From Mesocentrotus franciscanus (lineage: Eukaryota; Echinodermata; Echinoidea; Camarodonta; Strongylocentrotidae): DNA of 64,000 nt. Positions 37,201 through 52,200 of the stretch are shown here, one piece after another. Each line of letters opens with the position of its first letter. The stretch's first letter is position 1. A model generated the notes under the pieces. That model ran no database searches. It saw only the letters and a list, made by a program, of their open reading frames with translations, and was not told the origin of the DNA. Both the position numbers and the translations under genes were made by a program. The DNA lies in the NCBI GenBank assembly GCA_037976565.1, contig CP137686.1, positions 836,646-900,645 of the forward strand, in the 5' to 3' direction.

Positions 37201-40200
37201 AACGCTGCAGCTTTTTTACATGTATATCAATTGCAAAAAGGACGCAACAAAGGTCCTGCGCAGATGCACTGAGCTCTGTGTTATAAGATACAGAAACTAG
37301 ATGGAACTTCAACTGCGCGCAGTCGAAAATGATGCCTCCGCCATAGAGCAATTTTACAAACCAAAATGGAAGCAATTTTTAAAATTCAAGTTTGATTGTA
37401 ATCCATCTGTTGGTTCTAATGATAACGCGATCACGAGCTATTTTGAGATACATAATGAGCCCTGTGACCTTTGACCTCGTGACCCCAAATCTAATCAGTT
37501 CATTGACTCTGCAAGATACATACATGACCCAAGTTTGGCGGTAATCCATCAATCGGTTCTTGAAATAACGTGATCACAAGCTATTTTGCATACATAATGA
37601 GCCCTGTGACCTTTGACCTTTGACCTCATGACCCCAAAATCAAATCAGTTCTTGGGCTTTTCAAGATACATACATAACCCAAGTTTGGCGGTAATCCATC
37701 AATCGGTTCTTGAGATAATGCGATCACAAGCTATTTTTGCATACATAATGAGCCCTGTGACCTTTGACCTTTGACCTCGTGACCTCAAAATCTAATCAGT
37801 TCATTGGCTTTGCAAGAAAAATACATGACCCAAGTTTGGGGGGAATCCATCTATCGGTTCTTGAGATAATGCGATCACGAAAACGGGACGTACGGAGTTA
37901 CGTACAGACGTACGTACGGACGGACGGTCGGACAACCCGAAAACATAATGCCTCCGGCTACTTTGTAGCGGAGGCATAACAATGAAGCGTATTATACTTT
38001 ATGTCATCATTAAAAACAATTCAAAACTCAGCGGTTTTGTCGCATCATATCTGAACGAGGCTTAAGAATGCTTATGTAACATGCTTGTAAGTAAGCAACC
38101 AGAGGATGGACAGCTTGAAGACCTCTACAACAGACTTGGTAATGAGGATTGACGCCTTACCAAACGGCACTAGTACATCAACTTGGTTTCGAACCATGGA
38201 CCTCCCGGTTAAGAGTCCACTTCTCTACCTCTACCATGAAGTCATAACACCTCATTTCTGCATGTTCTAAGTCATCCATTTGCAAAATGCTTAAATTTGT
38301 CAACAGTGAAAAATGTCATTTTTTAAAACAGAAACGTGTTTCAGACTTTCAGTCTTTCAATGCTGGGATGGAGAGAAAAAAAACCTATGAACACAGTCCC
38401 ATAAACACACTGTTTGTCAACAAGTTTGTAACAAACAAACAACCACAAGCTGTGAGAAAACACAGAGAAGAGTGGAGGTCAAATTCATCAGTTCCCTGCA
38501 AGAAGGTCATAAGAGATGTGTGTAGTCAATGGCAGTAGCAACCTTCTTGCAGGGAGCTGGCTACATGGCCTCAGAGGAAAACAAGGTCAGGGTTCGCAAC
38601 TGTTTGTGAAATTGATTCATTGACCACACAAACTTTGCTCTACATCTCGAAGCACCCGGGCATGCAAACAAATAAATGCTCATGATGAATCGTCTTTGTT
38701 TGTCACTGATATATATGTTGAAGCTTTGTTCGATTTTGTCTTCTGAACTAAATTTAAAGATAAAGACCATTTCTGGTCATGCAATTGTATTGTGAAAGAA
38801 ACGTTGTGGAATCGATCAGAAAAGGTTGATCATCTAGCATATAAGTATTGGTGTGTACTGCAAGGTTCTGGAATCATCAAAATGATAAGAAATTTGGCCC
38901 AGTCTTGGTAAAGTTACAAGCACTGTACACAGAAAGATGTATATGGGACTACGTGACCACGTGCGCGATATCTATTTGGTCCCAATAGATATAATAATTT
39001 ACCAAATATATCAATTAGTAGGCGGTTTCCCGACTTTCCCAGCAAAATTTGTATCATGACGTATTAGTCAAAACATATAACATATTTCGATACTCGTTAC
39101 TCAGCTAGTGTACATTTTCTACCAAAATCATTTATCAGTACACGCTCATATTACCCAGCCCAGTTATTCATCCTTCGTATGACAAGACATTCACAAGAGA
39201 ACAGAACCCTGAGTTTTCAATCAAAAACGATGCTCAAACATGCGTTTCGCTATATGTATACAATCCTTCTTTATACCATGTTCAGATGAGAAGAAAAAAT
39301 ATTATTTATATTTATTTTATAGGTACAGTATGCGGTTTTTGTATAGCTACAGTATACAAAGAATTTGTTGGTGTGCATGGGGCGGGGAGGGGGGCAATCT
39401 TACCTTCAATCATTAGAGAATTGACCACATCATGGTTGATCAGCTCAAAGTTAGGATGGCCAATCCAATGCTCAATATTTCTCTTACGACCTGTGAAGAA
39501 GTTATCCACCACCGTGACCTCATGACCTTGAAGCATCAGTCGGTCAGCGAGATGTGAGCCAACGAAACCAGCTCCACCCGTAATCTGATATAGGATAGTG
39601 ATTCAAATGAAAACTGTTAAGAGCTTGTGATAAAATATCAAGAGCTTTTGGCAATGTCAAAAATAGAAATACAGGTTCTTCCCTCAAATTCATTTCATAC
39701 TGTATTATACAGTATACATTTAGCCCAGCTTGTAGGAGATGCTTCTTGATCCACTACAGATACCAGCAGTTGTACATACAGTCAAACCTGCTTTAGTGAC
39801 CACCTGTCTACAAAGACCACCTGTCTACAAAGACCACATTTTTGGTTTTCCTTGAAAATGGTTTCTCATTGAAACATGTACTAAAGGAACCTGTCTACAA
39901 AGACCACCTGTCTACAAAGACCACTTTTTGTGTTTCCCTTGGGCGGTCGCTATAGACAGGTTTGACTGTATATGCTTCAGGCAGACTGGTGACAAAACCC
40001 CTTTAGGGTGTACTACAAGCAAGACTGGTTGAAATATCATCACACATTATTATGAAGCTTTTAAAAGTTAAATTTAAATTCTGGTAAATAATAGACACAT
40101 CAATTGTATCAAAAGGTTTCATGCAAAATATGAAAGCTTTATCTTGGTCACACTGACAAGACTGACACAAGATCAACGACTGACCAAACAAGGATTACAT

Positions 40201-43200
40201 TACCATGAATGGCTAAGAACGAGGCATATCGGTCAGTTTAGAGTCTGTCTGGAGTCAGTTTGGTGACCAGTGTGATCAAGGCATGAAGCAAGTCATACCA
40301 AATGTCTTCATTTCTTTTTTGTCAATGGTTAACATCCGGTATGAAAGAAGGCCCTAATATTCCACCATTGTGCAAATTTGATTTGCACTGCAACAATATT
40401 AAGTACGAGTAAATATTGGCAACATTTGCTCTAAAAGGTCTGCGTACTCCTTCACTTCAAAGCAAGAATGATTTTAGTCGTACCAAAGTTTACCAAAACA
40501 TGGTAGTATTGACATTTACAGAGTACAAATGCTTCTAAAAAGAACAACTGTCGGAACATCCTAGAAACATTGAATAGAAAACATCCAATATACTTGTGCA
40601 AACACTGCAATCAGGTTTGGCAGTGGGAGTACAATGTTCACTTTAACATTCAGGTAAGTTGACAATATGAGTAGCAGGTCTTCTACGGAAATAATAAGAA
40701 TTTATGACCAAAATTTAACAAGTTCAGATGCATTCATAAATACAAATAGAATATGATCCTCCCTATTTCGCTATCCTCCCTATTTCGCTACCCTCCATAT
40801 TTCCCAAAGCAACACGCATCTCAAAAACATCAGCCAAAATCAATTTTAAAATATAAATTTTGAGGGTTACGGTCTCATACATGTAGCTGATATTTTGGAA
40901 AATCATTAATCATATTAAAGTGAGAGAAACTTTTATCCTTATGAATAACAACTTACTAAAATTCTCATTCTTGTACTCTCCGGTAAATAGGCAACTTCTG
41001 GATATTTTCTTATTGTTCTGTAGGAAGAAAAAAATGATATTACAAAATATTATTTTAATCAGAAATGAAATCTAAGAATTTGTAAACCAAGTGAACATCA
41101 AAGAAAATCTAATTAGAATACAACAGGAACTTAACAATTATCAAAGCGTGGTATCACATAAAAATCACAATAGGGCAAAATTTAAAATTATCAAATGTTG
41201 CTGTAAAATACACCTTTTTCATATTCCTTTGACAGGTAAATAAAGCTTCACTTTTTGAGTTATAATTAAACCATGAGTTTTTATGACTTTTTTAAAATAG
41301 TTATTAAAATCCAAAAACAAAAAACTTGCCTGAGTTACTTCGACTGTTTCTCATAATGCTACGGTCACAAAGGTCCGTACGAACGATAATTTCACGAATC
41401 TCCCTGTATTTCCATTGTCTTCCCGAATTTCCATTGTCTTAAAATCGTTTGTACGGCGTTCGTAACAGTTCGTAATGGCATTTGTGACCGAGGCTTTAGA
41501 TCAGAGTGTTTATGTCCAATAATCAACATTTCATTTCTGAAGTCATTATTCTTTAATTTCAGCATGAAAAGAATTACCAGCAAATTTGTACAGTATGTAC
41601 AAAATGTGTAAAATGTACCTTTAATTACCAGTAAAACTATTTGTTACATGCACTTTATCATATATTACAAGTTTTATGTGTATACCATGCATAAAAAGGA
41701 AGAAAAAGTACTTTGACTTACTGTTTTTCTATGGCATCTATTCTTTGTTCAAGTGGCTGAATAGCCTGCATACATGTAGATAGAAAGATGATATAACGGA
41801 GAGTTAGCAAAAAGAAATTGGAATTCTGCAATCTTCAGGTCATTGCTACACAAATAAGAAAAACAAATCTAATTTCATATACCTTGTATATACCAAGCCA
41901 AGAAATGTCACCCTAAATTTAATAGAAATTAAAAAAACTATACAAAAAAACATTGGGTGTTTTAAGAGAGTTCACAGGTATTATCATAGTAATTTCATTA
42001 TCCCCCAAAAGAAAACATATACATGTATTTAGATAAAAACCAGAGCTAGATGGCTACTGCATACAACATAATTCATCCATGTGTTTACTTTATACATGTA
42101 CACACTGTATTAAACTCTATGTTATAAAATACGAAACGTGAAGCGTACTACATCACCACTTTTTGTTTAATGGTTTACCGCTGCACATTTGAATAAGGCT
42201 TTAATCCTAATGGGGGACACTCAAATTTGATGGTGCCACTAGCAAATTAAAGATCTTTACTACCAATAAATCCTAATAGGAGTATCTTAGTAACTCTTCC
42301 CTTCTCAGTTTCCAAGTGCATAAAATCAAACAAGGTCTCTTTCACTGATCGTTTACAGTTGTGATAAAGGTGCCCTACATAAACATTTGCCCTTCAAGCT
42401 GTTTGTAACTTATTAGAGTGTGTGTGCTAAAAGACCACTTCAAATTGTCGACTTCAATTAAAGGTCATTGTATACTGAAGCACTTGAATAAAAAACACTT
42501 TGCTTAAAAGGGTAGGGGTGAAATCTTTCTCTACATGTTACCCCAATATTGCCATTTTCACATAAAAAACAATCACTTATAAACTTTAAAGGGCAATCCA
42601 ACCCTTCATTTGTATGAAAGCAGAAAAATAAATAGAAAAGAACAGCAAAAGTTTTAAATCAATAAGATCATCAATGAAAAAGTTATGAATATTTGAAGTA
42701 TGAAATCACCAAGTCTACAGATGTGAAACTCTAAGTGGCAGTATGGTCAGTGTATTGTGACGTACATGTAGTCGCGGATAACTCTCCTTTGTCATGTACA
42801 ATAAATATCTTTAATTTCTAATTTTCTCCTAAGTGCCTTCTCCCTTGGGGCACCACTCAAAATATATTATGGATAGCATATTATTATAGGTCTTCTAAAG
42901 AGAAAAAGACCCTCCCAAGTCGTATGTTGAGAAAAATTAAAATTTTAGTAATTTTGTGTGTTGGAACAGAAGGGAAAGTTGACTGCCACTCATCATTTTG
43001 TTACATGTGCACGAGTGTGCAATATAACAACCTTTTTGGAACTGTAAAACATGCAAAATAGTGAATTAGACTGCGCACATAGATCTCTTCCCTGTGCCTA
43101 CCCACTGTTTGCATCATAGCGTGCATGTGATGCGAAGGCAACCTGAATGTCATCGAGAGGGCTAGACTCCAAAAGATTGTATATATATATACCCTACATT

Positions 43201-46200
43201 TTATATATCAAATATCACATGCATTTCGCTGACAATATACAGTAACACATATTCACCTTCAAATTCAGAATTTCCCTCGTGCCATTATATTTTAACCTCT
43301 GCATGCAGCCTAGGTGTAATATAGCAGGACTCTGGGGAATTCTGAATTTCTTGATTCCTATATTTTGATATTTTGAATGGCGGAACATAAAATATATGTA
43401 CAATATCAATATTGTCATATTTGGTCGCTGATAAAGAATAAGAATACTGTTTGATTTTCTTAAATATGTTTCCCAGGGCTGCAGGATGTGGCCTTGATAT
43501 GCCAATTGGGTTATTCTATATTTCCATAAAAATGTCATTCAGATGATGATGATTTTCAACTATTTATTCCTTGATATCACCAATTATTCATGCACCTTTT
43601 TGCTTTCCAGAAGCATCTTTTTGTGCCACTATATTTTCGCTATGCTACAGAAGTTTAACAAGAGCTTAGAACCGATGAACTAAAATTAAGTCATAAATGA
43701 ATTACCGGTATAATGTTTTTAGATATACATGTATATCAAATTTTACTGACCTTTCTAACTTCACTTTCCACATCCATATCAGCTGCACCAAGTTTAAATA
43801 ATCTGTACATCAAATAACAATAGAGGTAAATTGCAGAAATTAGACAAACATTATTTCAAAGATCCATTTACGTTGGTTTACAATTAAATGAAACCAACTG
43901 CCAATTCTTCATTTATTGACAATTGTAGTAATACATGTACGTTCATATGTATCATATCTATTTGATATATTGTAAGCTTTTTTGTCCCCTATGTTGCCAA
44001 AGACATTTTAGTACATGTATGCATGATATAATGATTGCATTAGATTACCAGTATAATAGACCTAAGCACTAGAGCTGAGATCAGACTAAATATTAAGTAA
44101 AACCCATTTGATGTCAATTGATGCTCACTAATAACTCACTTTGCAGACAAAGCAATAGGATTGAGGTGGCCTTAAATGAAAAATCTACTTGTAATTTAGA
44201 GTAAAAGGGTGGTATTCTCGAAAGCGGACTACCTTTAGTCCATGGTTTAAGCCTACGACTACATGTAAGTATGGAATGCTAAGTGTAGAGGTGTTGTGGC
44301 CTAGTGGATAAGTCGTCGGACTGAGGATCACAGGGTCCGCGATTCCAGTCCCGCCGCGGCACTAATGTCCTTTGGCAAGACATTAATCTACACTTGCCAC
44401 TCTCCACCCAGGTGTTAAATGGGTACCGGTAGGAAGGAATTCCTTGAATGCTGTGAGCGCCGAAATCGGCAGCCTAGCATAGCCGGGTAATGTTGGAGCG
44501 CCTTGAGCACCTTGCAAGGTGGATACGTGCGCTATATAAGAATCCTATATAATTATTATTATTATATGTATACATATGAATATATTTGTGAATAATTTGA
44601 TATGTCCCTAAATTACCATGATAACATAATTATTTCATAGTTATATTGTTGTAATTAATATTACAAAGTATTTCTTTAATGAAAACATTCTATTTTAATT
44701 TAGTGACAGATTAAATTATTCAAAAACATATTCATATGGACATTTGGCATTCCATACTTACATGTACATGTAGTCGGAGGATTAAACCATGGACTAAAGT
44801 TAATCCGCTTTCAAAATACCACCCAAAGAGATGATTGAAATGAAATATGTGGTTCCCTTTGCAGACAAAGCAATAGGATTGAGGTGGCCTTAAATGAAAA
44901 ATCTAGTTGTAATTTAGAGTCAAAGAGATGATTGAAATGAAATATGTGGTTCCCTTTGCAGATGAAGCAATAGGTTTGAGGTGGCCTTAATGGAACAACC
45001 AGCTCATAATCTTATTCACAATTATTGTTAGCCAGTCAAAAATATCTTGAAATTACACCTTTTTTTATTACTGTACATGTACATACACTATAGCAAGAAA
45101 AACAGTCTCTCTATTTAATTTTAAAGTAAACAGTTTCCTTGCTCGCCATTCTCCCATGGGAGCTGCCATTTTGATTAAAACAGTGATGTAATATGAACAG
45201 GGTTATTTACACATTTTTTTGTGTAGATAATATTTTAGAATGTCCTTTTCCTTGTAATATGAACAGGGTCAGTTACACATTCCTATAAATAGAAAATTGA
45301 GGTACTTACGCTTCGTTCTCCTCTCTATGACCTTGACCCCAGACACCTGTACAAGTGAAATAAAAGAGACAATTGAACAAATTGTTATGGCTGGCTATGT
45401 GCCAAAATTAATAGTGTGATGAGTAAAAAACAATTTTCAATAACAAACAGAGGCTTGCTCGATGTAGCAACACATAATGTACATGTATGCAGACTGGATT
45501 CCAAGCATTGTAGTTCATTCATTAATAAAAGGTTAATGGAATAACTCGTCACGAGGTCCCCAGGAAAGAAACATCCATCAATTTGAATGTGTGAGTAAAC
45601 AGGTCCATAACCTGTAAAATTCATTGAACTATTTGAACTTGAACTATTTGAACTACATGTATGTATTCCTCCTTTTTTACCTTTTAGGATGCAATTAAGA
45701 ATGATCACCTGTGGGTGGGTTTAGCTGCATCACAAACTTTACACAGTTGGCTTGGCATACCACAATAGCAGAATACCTATTATACATGACCTCATTCAAT
45801 GATACACGTGTATACAATACAAGTCATCTGAGCAGCCACGAGTTACAGTAGCATTCATGTGTACATGTACATACACGTATACACTATCTACACTGTCATT
45901 ACATTACATCTAGGCCTACCGGTACATGTACGTTAATAACATCAAATGCATTTATACGTATAGACAGAGTGACTAAGGAATTTTTTCGAGGGGGCGGTGG
46001 CTGGGGTCCAGGAAAAGTGTAAATGGTTTTTAAAAAATGCTTGTGCATGTACAGTATTAAGCAACCAGGATATGAACATGGATGATTTGCAAGTTTTTAA
46101 AAATCCAGTTAGTATTTTCAGGTCACTATATACAATCATAGATGTATGTATACATACATGTACTATGTAAGGTGTAGTAGTCTATGAGAAGTGGACTCAT

Positions 46201-49200
46201 TAACAACACAGAAGCTGCAGTTACAAGTGAAGATAAACCTGCTTCAACTGTTTTTTGTATACACAAATGGACACCACAAATGCAATTAATCAGGCCTCCA
46301 CTTGTATAGCCCTACATGTACATGTACATGTACAATCTACAATCTACAATCTACAATGTACAATGTACAATGTACAATGTACAATGTACAATGTACAATG
46401 TACAATGTACATCTTGTAATTTCTATTACTGTTACCACAAGCGTAACAGGAGTTGTACAGTACATGCATGTGCATGTGAATGAAAATAGGCTACTACATG
46501 TACATATATATTAATCAATGGGGACATGAACTCCAGATGTAGAACAACATTATTACTATAATACTATACTACATGTACATGATGCCATACTTACAATAAA
46601 AGCACTTACAAAAGCAGGAAATATGCCCCAATTGACATACAATGAAGATGGCTAAGGGAAAAAGTTTACAACGCTTCGACACCTTACCAAAGATTAAGGA
46701 GAACTTCACACTGAAGGTGAGCTTATAAACACCCAAATGGACACCCTTAAAAGTTATACTTACACGTATACATGTAGATCTATATACAATGTATGTGATA
46801 CCGGCAATTATACAGGTAGGTGGGTGTGGGCTTCTTGGAATTCATTCAACCCTAACTTTTACTATTCACAGTGACAGTGTGTAAATGAAGCTAAACACAT
46901 CATTGTCTGTTTCATACTTGACTAAATCTGCAAAGACATGTACACTCTAGACCCTCCTGGATTTCAAGGGGTGACAGAGATCTAGGAGAGGGAGGGGTGG
47001 TGGGTTATATAACTGACCCCTTCTGTGTACACAGCAGCTGTGAAAGGGGGTAAGTCTGATCCTATTGTTATCCACTATTTAATATTTCAGGTGAAAAGAA
47101 GAGGAACTCCACCCTTAAATACTTCCTAGTCTCTTTCCTCAGCCCAACCAGGGAGCTGCATACAACAGACAGTAAAGACAGATCTAGAGCTAGGTCCACA
47201 CGACAAGCTGTAAACTGGACGATAGGCTCATGGTTTTAAACATTGAGGGTATCTTGTATTTATGGACCTTGCAGCCCCACGCATTGTTTTGGAGACTTAA
47301 GTTATGTTCGTATGACCATGGACCTATTACAGATGGACATTCGACGTGATTCTTTCTTTGATCCAATGATAGTCAATGATAGATTGACCTGTGCTATTCT
47401 CCTGCCATATGATCCATCCCTTCCCTACACTGTCAATGACTCAATTCTGAAAATGACACTTCATTATCTATATAAAGTTCATGCCCATCGCCTGCACTCC
47501 ATACCCCCCAACTAAGGACGATACAGCATATTTATTACACAGCCTACCACTTCAACTGCGAGGAACTCGCTGATCTCCGAAAAACGGAGGGATAAAACAG
47601 AGAGATAGTCACCGCCTTCTGATTATGTGCATCTTAATGAGAACATTCAGCTGTTTTAACAGTAACGACTGCGTAAGCATTTTCGGTCATTGACAAAGGA
47701 GCAGTGTCCCTCTCTTGGGTTTTGATTGGATGGTGTGCTCTGTAAGAGTGTGTCTTAAATAAAAACATCCCCAATGGGGAGCAGCAAAGTTGAAAAGCAG
47801 ACGATTTGGGTGATATGAAATGTATTATTACTGATTCGCACACTTTCGCACACACCCATGACCTTATAAAACAATAAGAAGGCCATGATCTTTATAAGCC
47901 CTGTGCGGTGTAACTCTGGAATATTATGAGGAAATTGGGGGAAACGGGATTTTAAATCACAACCAATCCAAATATAACCTCTATCTGGTAATAACAACAT
48001 GTTTTTAAAATAAAATGCAGTACACGGAACAACAATTTCCGATTATAAACCAGAACTGCACATCGATTTTCCATGATTTAAGCGAGTTATTATCTTCTGC
48101 GCATGTAGATTAACATGTAAAATCACTATCTTGATTCTGTCCCGGCTTTTTGGCGGCGACCTCATGAGATCAAAGTGAAGAAACATGTACGGAATGTTAT
48201 TGAGACGACATTGACGGAGACAATCACAATGAATTCATTAAGAAAACGATGAATGTCCATCCGTAATAGGTCCATGGTATGACAGTCCTAAATTTAAAGC
48301 TCAGGTCATGGTTTTAAACATCAGGGTGACTGTGTATGTAGTTAGGGAGAATGTGGATGTGCTTGTGATTTTGGAAACTTTGGAAACAAAATTAAAGATG
48401 AAAGTAAATAAACTCAAGGATACTTTGTTGACGCTTTTATTCCTTTTTTTTCCATGGCTAGGACTCTGGATAATTTTTTGTTTCTTGGCTCATTAATCAT
48501 GATTTTTTTTCTCCAGCTTTTGTATTCCCACTTTTATTTATGTTTTTTTTAGGGGGGGTCATCATAGAGTTTTCTATGACTGAAATGACTAGAACTTAAC
48601 AAATGCTAAATTTCTATGAAAAACGTGCTCTCACTCTCAGCCAATCAAATGTCACATTTTATTTAAAACTAATTATTGGTGACAAGTTTTATGAAACAGG
48701 GCACTAGTCTATTTCTTATCAATTTGATGATTCCAAAACCTTCTTCGGGTTGAGTCAGCCTCCTTCACAGTTGAAGATTTTTGCAGTATACATCCACCCC
48801 AAAATCAACCTATCCCATTTCCCTTTAGAAAGTTTCTTTCACAATGTAAACGCATGACCAGTACTCATCGTTAAACTTGGCCTCTGTTGCACAGGTTTAC
48901 AGGAAACTTGATTGACATAAATCTGTCTGTGGTGCACTTGCTCATACAGTATAACTAATCTAGGACAATGTCAAACCTTCCGCTCCAAAATCATCATCAA
49001 TTGTGATAGGAACATTTCTAGAAACTAAAATTGTAGGAATGGAAAACCAATATTTGTTTTCTGGCATAAAAAGAGGTCATGTACATGTAGCTCTCCTGAG
49101 GCCCAAAATAAAATAATTTACAAGAGCTTTTTCTGCCATGTAAAGATTCAAAAAGAGTAAATAGTTGCAATTGATATCAACTGTTTTTAAAGGTACTATG

Positions 49201-52200
49201 TCCCATTTGCAGGCCAAAAAAATAAAAAGGTTAAATTCCAACGGCATTTGAAAGACAATACTAATTTAGAACTTCCCTAAAAAAAAGTGGGCTTGAAAAT
49301 GTCTTTAAGTGGGAAAATAACGACTATTAGTTGTCGAATCGACTTAGGAGCTATAGAGCCAGTAAGTAATAGTCTGATTTTTCAGACCATTGTACCGAAT
49401 GGTCGTATGTTCTATGCTGCGCAAAGATTCAATCAGTTTAATTTTGGCCATTACAAGAAGTGGGTTATTGATGTAGACAAATGCTCATGTACCCTTTACA
49501 GCTCATTTTATGTATGTTATTACCAAAGATGAAAAAAGCCAGTCAGTCACTCAATAGTGTCTGACAGTGAAGTCTAGCAAGTAAACAGGTTTCCTTGCAT
49601 AATTTGAATATTAGAACACTGCTAATGTTTAAATTTCACAGATAGGACATACATGACATATTCATAATTCCTGCAAAGTTCTACAGAATTTGATGTTGGC
49701 TGCAAAAGGGACATAGTATCTTTAAGACAGGGCCTCAGGTACCCATTTACATGTACATGTACACCTTGGTGGAGAGTGGCAAAAAAGCATATTTTTTTAA
49801 AAAAGAACAATAATAATAACAATACAAGTCAACGCAAAGCGTAGCATCCCCTCGCAGGGTGCAAATGGCCTATATACATGTACATGTACGTCAGAACAAG
49901 TTACGGTACCTTCATTAGACTATATTATTATATTACTAGGCAAGGAAGTTAACCACATTTTCGCATATATAATTTGGTATTTTCACATATTTAATGATCT
50001 ATGACCTTTCACCTTTGACCTACATACTCCGATATCGAACTTAGGCTGTGTTTTGATACCATGTACCTTCATATCAAATTTCATTAAAATCTGTCAAACA
50101 TTACTAAAGTTATCGAACAGAAACCAGATTCGCATATTTAATGAGCTATGACCTTTGACCTACATACTCCGAAATCGAACTTAGGCTGTGTTTTGATACC
50201 ATGTACCTTCATATCAAATTTCATTAAAATCCGTCAAACATTACTAAAGTTATCGAACGGAAACCAGATTCGCATATTTAATGAGCCATGACCTTTGAAG
50301 TTTGACCTACATACTCCGAAATCGAACTTAGGCTGTGTTTTGATACCATGTATCTTCATATCAAATTTCATTAAAATCCGTCAAACATTACTAAAGTTAT
50401 CAAACGTAAACCAGATTTGTATTTTTTCGCATATTTAATGAGCTATGACCTTGGGCTGTAATTTGATACCATCATTACCATGTACCTTCATATCAAATTT
50501 CATTAAAATCCGTCAAACATTACTAAAGTTATCAATCGGAAACCAGATTTGTTACGGAAGGACGGAAGGACGGACGGCAGCGTTACTACCAGTATATCCC
50601 TTCCGATTTCATCGGCGAGGGGATAATAATAACCATAATCATATAGATAATAATTGTGATAAAAAAATTATAACAGTAATACTACTACTACTAATGATAA
50701 TAATGATAATTGAATTATGCGTTGTTTACCTACAGCAGGACTATTACCATTCTACCCAAGCATCCTGCAATCATATCGTTAGATTGTTACCCCCAGCTTA
50801 AACCATTAGCAACTAGAGATTTTGTAAAAATGGCCTTACTCACTGGAAGATGTTGCAATATTGCTCTCATTTTGACATTGTTCTGAAAAATATGAAACAT
50901 GCGCTATTTTGCTATGCAGAATCCTACTATAGACATTGTTAGGATTACGCACGTATAACATTATCAGGGTAGACCCCATAGAAGGATACTACAGCGCGTT
51001 GAAAACGGACGAAAACAGACGGGCGGTTCAGTGAGTAAAAGGAGGGGTGGTTTCGGGCGGTTTAGTTGCTAAAGGGTTAAAGAATAAATTCTATACAGTA
51101 TACAGTGAAGTTGTTTTCAAGTACTTACCCGGTACTGATAAGTGATAAGGGTATTGTTAATTTGTACGTACATGTATATACTGTACACTGTATTTACAGT
51201 AGTAAAGCCAGTAACATACATGACACTAATAATCAATGTACTCACAATGATAACAAGAAAATAATCGATTTTTGTCTGGTTTGCTTTATTGTTCCTACAT
51301 GTATAGTTTGTATAAATATAGATTAGTTATTCACGCCACATTGTATCCTACTTTCTGACAGCATGTAGTTCACACAAGCCCTATTCTCCTAGAGATAATT
51401 GGATGAGGGATTATTGAATGGTGTCTGTAAACCTACCGGTACATGTAATGTATATTCTGCTGTCCCTCTCAATGCTGTCAAGGATCAAGACTTTAATAAG
51501 CAACCATAATTTTTCTTTCATTTTTTTTTGTTATTTTAAATAATAATAGTTATACTGTACATGTACATGTATTTTGTAGCATTTATCTAAGCATGCTTTA
51601 CACTTTAATTGCTTTCTACGCCTCTCTGCAAGATTGTCGTCATTTGCCACACATGCAATTTTGCACAAAACAATAGGGACCTACAATGTATCTATCCCAT
51701 GATAATGTGACACTGGGAGATAATTTGTGTGGCATAAAAAGAGTTAAACTTGCAATTACACTGCATAGCCCCAGTCATAGGATGCAGTTGCTGTACCACA
51801 CATAGAGTGCACACTCTCCAGTCTCCAACACACGAGGGAGAATTCCAGCCAGGCGCCATTTTACAGGTGCACACATGCTAATCCACCCACAATGACATTC
51901 ATATCCCACATGCTAATCCACCCACAATGACATTCATATCCTATCACGTACCCACCTTGGTAAAGCAAAGCAACATACATGTAGATAAAATACCTTGCTC
52001 AAGGAAACGAAAGGCCATACAAAAATATATACATGTTTAGCGTCCCCGCCCACTTCCTTTTTGGGGGCCGCCTCCTTTTTTTTTTCTTTTTTTTTTTAAT
52101 TAAAAAAAAAATTTAAAAAAAATTAAAGAAAAAAAACATGAAAAACACTGATAAAACGATCTATTTCTGATTTGAAACAAAAAAACAAAAAAAAATGCCG

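Larger units (their letters stand above)
44142..45000. repeat. Tandem repeat of about 96 bp, three units, split by a fold-back MITE
   Basis: CAATAGGATTGAGGTGGCCT occurs near 44153 and 44871, with a variant near 44969. ATGATTGAAATGAAATATGT recurs between the units. Confidence 0.8.
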
